A DNA stretch of 64,000 nucleotides from Varanus komodoensis (taxonomy: Eukaryota > Chordata > Lepidosauria > Squamata > Varanidae), in the NCBI RefSeq assembly GCF_004798865.1, contig NW_025335268.1, positions 117,480,880 to 117,544,879 on the forward strand, given 5' to 3'. Below the pieces are notes generated by a model. That model did no database searches and was not told the DNA's origin. It worked only from the letters and a program-made list of their open reading frames with translations. Within the stretch, counting starts at the first letter, position 1, and each line of letters begins with the position of its first letter. The position numbers were made by a program, and so were the translations under genes. Below are positions 46,257 through 57,500 of this stretch, piece by piece.

Positions 46257-49200
46257 AACTTCATCAAAGTGTTGCCTCATTCTTTCTAATGAGGATATGA
46301 ATTAAAAAGGAGAAACATATGGACTGCTCTGCTACATGATGAGCTGCTTTTTGTACAAAGTCAAAATGAGGTAGGAGGGAAGGCGTTACCTCAGCCTGTA
46401 TTCTGTTAGCACGATATGATGTGGAGGCCCTGAAACCTTTTGAGAGGACTGCCTGTCGCTCAGTGGCTTCTTGCCAATGTATCTTTCAGGAAAGGCACAG
46501 TAGTATTGCTAGTCCCTGTATGTTCAGTTAGTGGAACATATCTGCTTTTTTCCAGGAGTTGGACATTCCCAATTCTCATAATGTTTAATTAGTCTGTAAG
46601 CTAATACTGAGACTGAACTGCAAGACAAAACATTGTGGAAATTAATTCATCTTAAACCACATTCTGATAATCTGCCATACTGTGTGCTTCCACCAAGAGC
46701 ATCTGGCTCTCCTGTCTTCTAAAATAAAACCAGGGCAGGCTTACTGTGATTGGAGGGACATTACAGTCCTGGAGGTAGGAGGATGGGGAGACATCCTGTG
46801 AGAATATGCCCATAGGTTGGGAATCTGTCTGGGAGCAAGAGGGTATATCTGGGAAATTCTGTGTGTGCCTAGTATGTTTTCTTGCTCATTGAGCTGCTTG
46901 TGAATTACAGTCTACTGCCATATGCAGGCCTATTTGCCTATTGTGGATTTTGTGGTTCAGTGGAAAAGAAAGTAAAATACAGTTCAGTGCACTGCCTAGT
47001 GCTCTTTTAATATGGCTTTGGTTCCTTTTCAGTGAATGTTGCAGCTGGCTATGGTGACATCTTGCTTGTGCAGTTGTCTTAGGCCCTCTGTACAACTAGG
47101 CTGAACAACTGCCTATGGGTGGGGTTTAAATCAAGGTTGAAGCTCATTTAGAATAAGACCCATCAAGCACTTACTAGCCAATGCTCAAAAATGGCAGCAA
47201 ACTATATGTTACAGGTAATGCATATAGTGAAGTCCTGAATTTTACTTTTTGAAAAGAGTGTGTGGAACACTGCCATTTTGAATAGAGGCATGTTGGGATG
47301 AAGGGTTGCTTAATTCATTCTCTGCCAGTAAATTTTAGGTTTTAAAAGATGTTCTCCTAACTGCTTTCTCCCTACTTGGGGTTCTAGGTGTTGGAAATAT
47401 TATTCAGAAACTTATGGAGGGCGAATGGAAAAACAGCTAATGAGATGGGAGAAGCATTAAGCAACCCTCATCCCACCAATCTTCTACTCGAACTTGCATC
47501 CCTTCTCTATTAAAGTCAGAGTTTAGTAACATACATTTGAACTTCAAGTATAAATTGCCCTGTATCTTCATGGATTAGGAGTGAATAACCTGTTACTGGG
47601 GCCTATCAGCAGCCTTAAACACTGCAAGGGAATGAGAATGCATCAGGTCAGCACCTTCCTTCCCAATATTTAAATAGACTGTTGTCTTGATCTTCTGTTA
47701 TGCCTCTGTGGTAAATAGAATTCCCATTGTGCTCCATAGCAATGGGACAGAACGGTGGGTAAATCGACTGGCTGAAAGCAGGTCACGCTGTCTGTTTGAA
47801 GCAGTACTCCAAAATTCTTAAGTTAGAAAAACGGTCTCCCTATTCTTTATTGTTAAAAATGAGGAGGAGGCTTGGAGGATCTTCTCAGTGTAAACCTCTT
47901 TTGCTATACACTGTTTCTGAAACACCTTAGTTGGGCTTTCAAGACTGAAGATAAAACTGACTTTGAATTGCAGCTTTTTCTTTTCTCTCTTGCTAAGCCT
48001 AAGTGGGAAGTACAGATGTTAAAATGGACACAGATGTCCTGATTTTAATTTGGAGAATGTAGTGGCGCTTGGGAGTTCTTGTGTGTGAATATCAACACAT
48101 TGAACAAAGCTGCATTTCACATTGCCCCCTAACAGCTAGAGAAGCCTGTGTTAAAAAAGAGGAATGCCTTCAGGAATAGTCTGCAGGAGGAAGCATGTTC
48201 AATTTCAGGGTAAAAGCACTTCAGAATGAAAAAGGATTAAAGGCAGGGTGGAGGTGGGGAGGAGAATTAGTCCACGGGAGATTAAATCAACAGATGCTCC
48301 ATTATAGTTCAGTGAGTGCTGGGAAGCACTGGTTGCCCTAGAGTTTATTAATTCTGGATTGCTCAGAGCACGCTGGCTTGTTTTTAGGATTGGGGAAGTG
48401 CAGACTGGAAAGAGTTAATTCATGACCTCTGGACAGAACAGTTTGATACAAATAAATGTAACTGACCATATTCTTGAGAAAAATCCTGTGTGCATTCATT
48501 AACACCTTTGGTTTGGAACATTGGTTCTAGAGTTGATGGAGTTTTGTTTTTCTTAAAGCTTTTTATAAATGGGAAAGGTCTGAGGGGAAATATAAAAAAT
48601 AACTAATTATCTTTTGTATTTTGTGTCTGGTTGCTTAGTCTGCACCATGATCAACTATTGTCAAGATGATTCATACTGCCAGAAGTAGAACTATCTGATG
48701 CCTCTGCTGCCTTCAGAGGTAGTAAAACTTCCACCATGCTATAAAAGTAATGTGACTACTTAGTGCAAGACAAAATTGAACTCTAGCCCAGCATCTGAGT
48801 GTAAACAGACAGAGGGGACATTCTCATTAATTAGGATGGAGCACAGTAGGAGGGTGATATCTTTCTAGGAGATTGCTTGTACACATGCTTTTTCTCTCAC
48901 ACACTATTCCATTTTCAAACCATAGTTATATTCCACAAGTGCAGTCTTATGTTGAAGAAAGAAATAGAACATGATACTAGCTTGGGTCCTGAGCTGAGCT
49001 GATATGCGGTTGAAACAAGATCACTACTGTTAAGGAGACAAAAACAATTTCATTGGGGAATTTGACTAAAAGCAGTGCCACTTGAATACAAAAGGAGCAA
49101 GCAATACTAAACCAATTTGAACTGCTCAACTCTTGAGCATGCTGAGAAACCCTGAAAGGAACAAATATATTTTACCTGCTTTAGAGAAAACACTATGTAG

Positions 49201-49960
49201 GGTAGAAGCTGGTAAGTTTCATGGATGCAGCTGGCAGATTTCTCACTTGCATAAAACTTTAGTTACTGAGGGTATTGTGTATTGGGGGCGGGATGGAATG
49301 GAGCTTTCCATGTAGCGTGTGACCTTTTAATCATCAGTAAAAATAACACTCAGATTTGTATGTGTGTATTGGCTTGAAAGAAAACCCTGTGGCAGCTTTT
49401 GTGAAATGATGTCATAATAGTAGCCTTGCTCTTATGTAATGACATGGGGTTAGCCAGCCTAGATTTCAGTGCTTTGGCTTGCTTTGATTTGAATATGGGC
49501 CATGGAACAGTGACAGAATCTGGGCTTGCAGAGTAATCCATGTTCATGTGTTATTAGGACCTTCCAACTCAATGATTTCAGTTCCCCACTCACATCAGTA
49601 ATAATGAAGAGCATTCTCCCTCCTAGGCACAGCAGTATGCTACCATCTAAATTACCTTTTTAAGACTTCTGCGAACCGTTTTAATTTGACCTTTCCCTCT
49701 GCAAATGCTTTTGTAAGCTCCACATTTGAGTAGCTCCTAGGATAAGCACTGCTTTTAGTTTTACTTTGGCTTCCTGTAGATGCAGCCACCCTAATTAAGC
49801 CAAATATCTGCTTGGGGTGCTGAGATGTGCAGGGATAGTAAAGAAGCATTATGCTGTCTGAGAGGGATTGCCCAGGATCCCTTGCAATATCATGGAACAG
49901 GCTAGGACATATAATCTGGACTGCTTGGGATAGTCATTTGGCTTGACAAAAAGTCTCTGG
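46257..49960. other. CCDC163 3' UTR and intergenic DNA
   Basis: The first 470 nt or more is likely 3' UTR. No TESK2 exon recognised on either strand and no transposon clearly assigned. Confidence 0.45.
46723..46728 (+). terminator. Candidate poly(A) signal for CCDC163
   Basis: AATAAA about 470 nt after the CCDC163 stop. A second AATAAA at 48451 would give a longer 3' UTR. Confidence 0.4.
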
Positions 49961-49974
49961 ATAGCTTTGCCAGC

Positions 49975-50108
49975 ATACCTTCCCCAGCCTCCAAGTTTCT
50001 TGAACTGTAGCCCACTACCAGCATGTGCACATCAAGAAGTGCTGGCTGCCTAGGGGATGCTAGGAGTTGTAGTTCAACACTGCTGGAGGACACCAGATTG
50101 GGGAAGAC
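49975..50108. repeat. Hairpin interspersed repeat, copy 6
   Basis: CCTTCCCCAGCCTCCAAG ... CTTGAACTGTAGCCC opposite CTAGGAGTTGTAGTTCAACA, ACACCAGATTGGGGAAGACT. Confidence 0.7.
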
Positions 50109-50276
50109 TGCATTAATTGCCTGGCAAATCACTTTAAATCTACAACAGCTGATGCGGCTTTCTTCATTCACACAGTGATGCATGCTGCTGGTGTGTGTAA
50201 ATAATAGGCTATAGCTGTGCCTGGTTCCTGCTCATGTACCTGAGTAATGCATGCAGCAAATGTATCTCTGTAACAG

Positions 50277-50550
50277 GCTGGTTCACACATCATAACTATC
50301 CACAGATAAAGAAAATGGGTTGTTGAAAAGCTGAGTTGGAGTAAGCATGCATGCTGATTCCTGGTTTAACCATGGGTCCCAAGTCTGTCCCATTTTATCT
50401 GTTCTTCCAGCAACCCGGAGTTCCAGGTTTGACTGTCATGATAACCCACCTTGTTTATCTTGGCCGAAACAGGTAGCTGGGGACCAGCATGTGCCTTTGC
50501 TCCCACTCAGCTTTTCAACAACCTGTGCTTGTTAATGGTGTGAATCATGG
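50277..50550. repeat. Possible inverted-repeat DNA element
   Basis: GCTGGTTCACACATCATAAC near the left and TTAATGGTGTGAATCATGGC at the right are inverted with respect to each other; GTTGTTGAAAAGCTGAGTTG and CTCAGCTTTTCAACAACC form a second, inner inverted pair. No target duplication was established. Confidence 0.45.
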
Positions 50551-51629
50551 CATTATACTGGACATTTCTAGATCTACACATACAAATGTAGAATGAAAGG
50601 GCCCTTCAAAGCTAATGTGTAACCAGAGCTTTTAGACAGAAATAATTACCCTTATGCCTTCCTATTACATTTTTATTTTGTGCTACCTTTAAGTTGCATA
50701 TCGTTCTCTCCATCAGCACCTCACCAATTTTGCTTCTGCAATAACCCTTCAGGATGTGTTAGGCTTACAGGAGGGTAACTGGGCCTGCAGTTTCCTAGCA
50801 CTAATTCAGTATTAAGCTAACCACTGTAGCATGCTGGCTTTTGTTAATTAAGCCACTATCCTCTCCAGGTATACCAATTCTACTTGCATTGCTGTAACTG
50901 GCTCAGAATAATAAAAATGGTTTCCTCTCCTTCATCTCATAGTTTCTAATTTACTTTCCAAAGTGGAATTTGCACTCCAAAAAAGCCAAGTTCCAGTTCT
51001 TGCTGCTCTGTTACTGCCATCTTCCATACTAAATGTGTCCAGTGTTCTATTGCTTTGCCACACACATGCCTGCACACTCCTAGGGGAGAAATGGCTTGTT
51101 TGCAGCAGCTCCGAACTCTTTTTATCTGGATTTGTGCCCCATCTTTTTTCACTTCAAAGCTAACCACAGTGATTGATTTCTGGCCTCTTGCTAATGAACT
51201 TAATTATGCTTGAGCCTGGATTAATAAAAATCTAACCCAGAGGAACCATCAAAGGCTTCTGCTGCCTTCAAAGGACATATAAGGAACTGGCACCTTGCCC
51301 ACTATGGTGCTGTCATGTAAACTCCTTGTTGTGCTGTGAAACCTCAGACACTCTTCTGGGCTAGCCCCAAGGAAGCAGCACTAAAACTCATTCATCTGTG
51401 CAGCAGAAGTTTAGAGTTGCAGGAAAAGTCTGAATCACCTCCTTCACAATTCTGCCTGGGAATTCCAGTGTACATTTGAAACCCCACTCTCATCACCATT
51501 TGTAAGTTGGATGACTGGGTACAAGAGAGCCTTCTGAAGTGTGGCAGTGAGAATAGGGAAATGGCCTTCCTGTGGAGCTACACTAACCCTTTTGTTCCTG
51601 CAGTTAGATACATGTATGATGGTTATATG

Positions 51630-51750
51630 TAGCTCTGGGCTATAATCCTCAAAACGTATTGAGGATTATATATTGAGCTGAGCCCTATTTATATTGAGCT
51701 GAGCCCTATTGATCTCAATGGGTGGGACTTTCAGATATGCATAGGAGCAG
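51630..51750. repeat. AATCCTATG...-type repeat with local tandem duplication
   Basis: CTATAATCCTCAAAACGTAT and CTATTGATCTCAATGGGTGG flank two head-to-tail copies of ATATTGAGCTGAGCCCTATT (about 51,672-51,712). Confidence 0.5.
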
Positions 51751-51751
51751 G

Positions 51752-53215
51752 CTGTCAATAGCTCCCTACCAGAGGCTTTCAGATTTGCTAGGATCTAGTT
51801 GTTTAGGTTTGTCTAATTATGATTGCTGCAACCTTTCTTATTTTCTAAAGTGGCTCTGCAGACTTTGGGTGGGGGTGGGAGTCCCATGAACAGTGTTACC
51901 TCTTAAAGCCATCACCTGCATGCTAAACAGTTTCTATAGGCCAACAGTGCAGAACCTATTCTTTTTGACAGTCAATTGACCTACAGGAAAAGTCAGTAGG
52001 AAACTGAAGCTGATGATGAAACAGAGTCACCCCTCTTGTCTTGCTGTGTACCAAGTCAAAATTCTCCTGTCCTTGACTCATACTCATTCAGTTGCAGTAT
52101 GAGGTCAGCATTAAAAGAAACACTTCTGCCATTCCTCCAGCTCAGAATTGTTGGAGGTAGGCTGGCTTTCTCCATAGTGGCTCCCTTTTCTATGCTTACC
52201 TCTTTCATATGCATGTACCTGAGTCATCTCCTCCACCAGCACCAAGAAGGTATCATAGTCCTGAGAGGCAGGAGTGACTGGGCCCACAATGTCTGGCAAA
52301 CCAGATGCTGCTGTGGGCTAGATAAAATTTGGCCTGTGATCCTAGGCTGCCTTATCTCTGCTGTAAACACCTGAAAATTCAGTTATAACAACTTAAGAGA
52401 TTTTAGTAGAGAGATCCCCAAATTTCATGACAATCTCTCTTCCTTTAAATTGTTTTAGCCTCTCTAAGCTTTGGAATAAGCAAGTGGAAGGCAAAGTAAA
52501 GGTTTTAGAACTAGATCCCTTTAGTCAAAGTAAGATGCTTATGGGTGAATGGTATACAGGAATCGTTTTAACATATTGGATGACATGTGCCTAAATAGGC
52601 ACATTGAAACTATATTGAAGAATCCCAAGAGGAGTGTAATGCACTTTGACAGCTTTGTCATTTTCTTGGTATATTCCTTACCATCTCTGAATAATTTGTG
52701 TTGTGTCTTATTTTGGGATGTCCTGGGTTATGGGAGTTAGAAAAGGCCCTAGTATACTAAACTGAGCATAGGTTTTAAGCTTTATGCAAGAAAGGAAAAA
52801 GATGGGGGGAGGTGTATATTACAATCCCAACATGGAGCAGTTCTGTAGTCTCTCTTCTCTGAAGAAGCCCTCAGAAAGTTAAAGACAGAAATGAGGAATG
52901 AAAATGTGAAATGGGAAAGGGAAGTGAAGGGTGGTAGGAACCTCAGAAAAGGACAAGAGAGGTTCAAGAGTGCTGGCAAAGAAACAAAGAGCACTCCTTC
53001 CCTATAGATATACATGGGTGTTTGTAGCCTTTAAGAGAATTGGAGAGTAGCAGATTTGGCATTCTCCGTATTTTGTACAACTACAAATACCATTTTGGAG
53101 GGTATGTAACATGTTTGGGGTTAGCTGGCAAATTTGGGAACTGGTGAGTCTGAATTTGTTAATCCAGACATGTACAATAATCTGGACTTTTGCAGACTAA
53201 GCACAAAGCAGTTGC
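51752..53215. other. Intergenic, nothing recognised
   Basis: No gene, RNA or transposon seen. Confidence 0.4.
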
Positions 53216-53219
53216 TCTT

Positions 53220-53352
53220 AAGGCAACTTCCCCCAGTCTGCTCTCCAGGTGTTTTGGACTACAACTGCAATCAGCCCCTGCTATGTGGCTAGTATTTAGG
53301 GGTGTTGGTAGTTATAGTCTTAAATATCTGGAGCGCACCAAGTTGGGGGAGC
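53220..53352. repeat. Hairpin interspersed repeat, copy 7
   Basis: ACTTCCCCCAGTCTGCTCTC and GTTTTGGACTACAACTGCAA opposite GTTGGTAGTTATAGTCTTAA, GCGCACCAAGTTGGGGGAGC; nearly complete. Confidence 0.75.
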
Positions 53353-53714
53353 ATGTTGGAAGGTAAGGGAGCAGAGGTGGTGAATGAAAGAGCTAGGTAT
53401 GAACAGGCGGTGGCAGGCAACTACCAAGAGTCCATACCAAGACTGTTTCCAGGAGATAGGACTGTTCAAGTGCTCAGCTAACCAAGCAAGGAGAGCTAAG
53501 TACAACTTTCAAAGGCGGTACAATTATCAAATGCTCATTGCTCAAGGTGGTGAAAAGCTCTGTCAGGACTGGGTTATTCTACATGAATATTGGGCATAAA
53601 ACAAATTGATAGGTATCTATGTGGTATGCCTTGATACTGAAAACAGCAGCACAATTTCCTTGGGAAATTTCTGGAATAAATTGCTTCCTCAAGCTTGCCC
53701 AAATCACAACTACT

Positions 53715-53720
53715 TTTATT
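53715..53720 (-). terminator. Candidate poly(A) signal for the mucin-like gene
   Basis: AATAAA on the minus strand about 750 nt past the stop codon at 54467. Confidence 0.3.
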
Positions 53721-53824
53721 TCCCCTGATATCAATGTAACAATAAGAAGAGGGAGGTATTTCAGTAGTAGTCAGGCTCTGAATACTATTTGCTGAAGAAT
53801 AACTGCAGAGAGAATTATTGCCCT

Positions 53825-53925
53825 CAAACTCCATTTGAGCTTTCTGGAGGATTCAGTTGGCCACCACGGGGAGCAAGATGCTAGACTAGGCCCTTGGTCT
53901 GATACAGCAGGATTCCTATGGAAAA
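53825..53925 (+). repeat. Short squamate repeat (GGTCTGATACAGCAGG motif)
   Basis: GGGGAGCAAGATGCTAGACT, AGGCCCTTGGTCTGATACAG, CAGGATTCCTATG is the familiar ending of an abundant interspersed repeat. Confidence 0.5.
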
Positions 53926-54466
53926 GGTAGAATCACTACTTCCTGTTTTCCCATTGGATTGTCCTACTGATAAAAAGTGAAATCAAGGTGCAATGAAAAG
54001 AAAATTAAACTCCAGGAGGGAGCCAGTGAGGCCTCCAAATCAGTTTGGTTGCATTTCCATGCATGAATAACACACTCAATGGCTGCTACTGGGCTCACTT
54101 GCTTCTTGTGTCAGAGTCCCAGCAGTGCTGTTCCATGGAATCCAGGCACAGCCTCCCTTTCCATCAACAAGTTAGTGCAGCCACTGAATGAAAGCCTGAA
54201 GGAAGCTCTGTTCTCCAGAGCCATTTGCCTCCAAGCACAGAATTCAGAGGCACCAGGGAAAGTTCTGGCTCCGATTCTCAAAAATAAGAATTAAATGGTG
54301 CCTTTATAAAGTAAGCCAAATGACACGCATTGGTATGGTCATGTGCAAATTAGAACAGCAGCTCTCAAATCTTTTAGGGGAGTCTCTTTCCAGTCAAGAT
54401 CCTTTGTTGGTTTTGTGCTTCCCTTGATTTTCCAGAAGCAGAATACAGAAACTGTCTTCTGTTTGC

Positions 54467-54511
54467 TTAGTAGCTATAGAGGGAAAGAGGTGTGTCCTCC
54501 ATCATGTCATC
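54467..54511 (-). CDS. Mucin-like protein terminal exon (cytoplasmic tail)
   Basis: 45 coding nt, phase 0: DDMMEDTPLSLYSY and TAA. Acceptor CCTCACAG is preceded by a T-rich tract. The acidic tail following the basic juxtamembrane region is a plausible natural end, and the phase matches the previous donor. Confidence 0.7.
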   Translation of the reverse strand, partial: DDMMEDTPLSLYSY

Positions 54512-57500
54512 CTGTGAGGAAAAAAATGAGATCCTGTTAATTTTTTCCCAGCATAAAGGAACAGGAATAGGTGAAGGGAATCAAAGTAAGCAGTACACAT
54601 ATAGATTCCCTCAGTTCATGCCATCAGTGCAATGTTATCTTCTGTTGCTCCACAACCACCTCAAAGTAACCCCAAACTTTGTCAAAAAATCATTTTCTGT
54701 GGAAGAGACAGGAAACCTCAGGTGAGGTAAGCATATTAGTTTTATTGGTGAAACAGCACTCAGGTTACACTCCTGGTAAGACTCAGTAGTGGTTAAGAGT
54801 GTGGGCCTGGGACCCAGGTGATCTGGGTTGAGTTTCTGGTCAGCAATGGAACCCACTGGGTGACTTTCAGCCAGTCACAGACTCTCAGCCCAAACTATCT
54901 AACAGGGTTTTTGTGGGGATAAGATTAAGAGCAGGAGTATTATAAAGCCCCTTTGAGTTCTTTGTAAGAAAAAAGGTAGAATATATATTTAAATAAATAA
55001 CTCGTTAAGTTTGAAGTAAGAGGCCAACCAATGCCATTTTGACTGTAGTACCAATTTCAATTTTTTTCCAAATGGGGTTAATTCTGGAAGAGCTTCCCAC
55101 ACTCAACTGAAGCCACTACAGCTCTTTTCCTGAATCTCCTAGATCAAAAGATACAGCAGAACTCACTACAGGCATTCCCTATCTTCCAGATCCAACCCTT
55201 CACAAATAGATATACTTAAACACTCCTTAAGTTGGGACTGGCAGCAGTCTGGGTTGCACCTCCTTCCCACTCATTCTGATAACAACATTGAATGTTACTT
55301 TAAAAACCCTCTCAGAATTTTCAAGGGAGAGCAAGGGTTCTTGCTTCTGATGGGGAGATAGAAAACAGCACTGGAAACAGGACTTCTGAAATCAACTTGT
55401 GACCCTCCAGATGTTTTAGCCCATTCTTCCTCACCAGTGACTGCTGATGAGGGTTGATGGAAGTTACAGGCCAAAACTTATAATGGGCCACAAGTTGCCT
55501 AACTCTGCTATAAACTCAGGGTAGAGGCCCAGCCAATGTTGATTTATTGCGGGCACTCACCATAGGCAAATCCTGGAGTCGCCTAAATTGTAGCTGACCA
55601 CTCTGCCGACGGTATCTCAAGAAACCCATAAGAGCCAGGATCCCTATTGTCACAATAAAGATGAAGATGAGAGCAATCACCAGGGGATCCTCACTGATGG
55701 GTTTGGTTTCTGGCATACTGGGCAAGTCTGCAAGAAGGAAATGGTGAGGTGTAAAACACGGATCACGACAAAGGGCTGCAATGGCACATTGCACATCTAC
55801 CACCTACTGCAAAGGTCAGACTTGAGCACACAAAGATGTGCAGCCCTCTGGTCCATCTAGCTCAGTACTGTCTACTCAGACTCACAATAGCACTTTGGGT
55901 TTCACTGCATGCAAAGCATGTGTTCTGCCACTGAATGACTATCTCCTTCCCCAAATATTGCTAAATAACTACTTTCCTGCCTTGCTCACTACATATCTAG
56001 TTCTGAACCTAGTCTGTTTTTGCTGTTACTTGACATGTACCTTCCCCATCAGCTACAGATGTCTTTTGTATATGGTTGGTTGGTTGCTCTGTTTCCACAG
56101 GCACGGTTGTCTGGGACATAAGAGTGGAGGAGACAACCCCAGGTGTTGACGTGGTAATGTTAGATGCATTCTGTGTGAGCTCTCCTGCATCAGTAATGGT
56201 AGCACTTGGAACTGCTGTGGATTTGGCAGTGCTTTCCTCTGTGGTAATTTCATGATCTGTCACTGGCATGGTTTCTGATCTCCTTTCAGTAGGCCCCAGA
56301 CTGCTGAATGTGGGCGATGTTGGCTGAGGTACAGCTGCTGTCCCTGCAAAGAAACATCCAAAAGTGAACCAAGAGGGGAAAGTTCCAGTTCTCAGGAATA
56401 AGTTAGGAATAAGTTAGGAGAATCCAACATGACCAGTTTCTCTCTTACCATTACTATAGTTCTAGCCTATGGATACAGCCAACTCTAGAATGAGATGGCT
56501 ACCACCCTGGGGGCAGTGGAAAGATCCAGGGGGACAATAATTGGTTGTTTAAAATTTCCAGCAAAGCAACTGACCTAATACAAAGAGGCATGGGTTGTTG
56601 CCCAAAAGGAAAGGGAGTGGCAGCCCCCAAAAGTTTAGGGACCACTGTCTTCAACAGATGCATAGCATTGGCTAAGTGACACAAATGGGTGCTTACCACC
56701 ATTGTCATTGTTTGTTTTACAATGGCAAGTATGCTGTGACATGCATATGCCTGCACTTATTAGATCTGTGTCCTGTACAGAGTGAATTCTGAATAATTTA
56801 TTCAGATTATAGAATTGGAGCCCTCTAGTTTGTAGAAACTGGGAATGTTAGTGTGGCAATCTAGATAGTTATGGTGTAGCCTGCCTGCCTTCCACTCAAG
56901 AATTAGTAGAAAGGGAGTTGAAACCTCATCAATTTTGCTCTAAACATCTTTCAAACTGACATCAGAAATCAGTTCTTTTTTATCAGGTGCCTGAAGATGG
57001 AAGATGAACTAGCATACCTTAACCAATGTGGGTCAAAAAGTGTGTTCACAGGCAAGCCCCGTCTGCATGGTAAATAGAGGTGACTCTTGCAACATTCCAG
57101 GATCAGCAATCAATTAGCTGCCTAAACACATCAGTGATGAATACCCTCCAGATCAATGTCTGCATCAATATATGCTTGACATCATCTGTGTCTGATGCAT
57201 CAGACACAGCTTTTTTCCTCCTATTGTTACCAGTAGGCTCCCTCAGAAAAACTATTCCACATCCTGAAATAATCAGGACAAGCAAAATAAGTCAAAGGAA
57301 GATAAATCTAAGTACTTTGCTTTGGACATCTAGCTTTCCAGTATAAACTATTCCCAGCTGATCATACATTTTCCTGCAGGATGGCTTGCTGTAATAGTTC
57401 TTCATCCTTTGATGCTAGGTAAAGGTACACTTACTTAGTTTATTTATAATCCACCCTATAACAAATGTTCTCTGGAGAGATTACAAAAAAAATGCCATAC

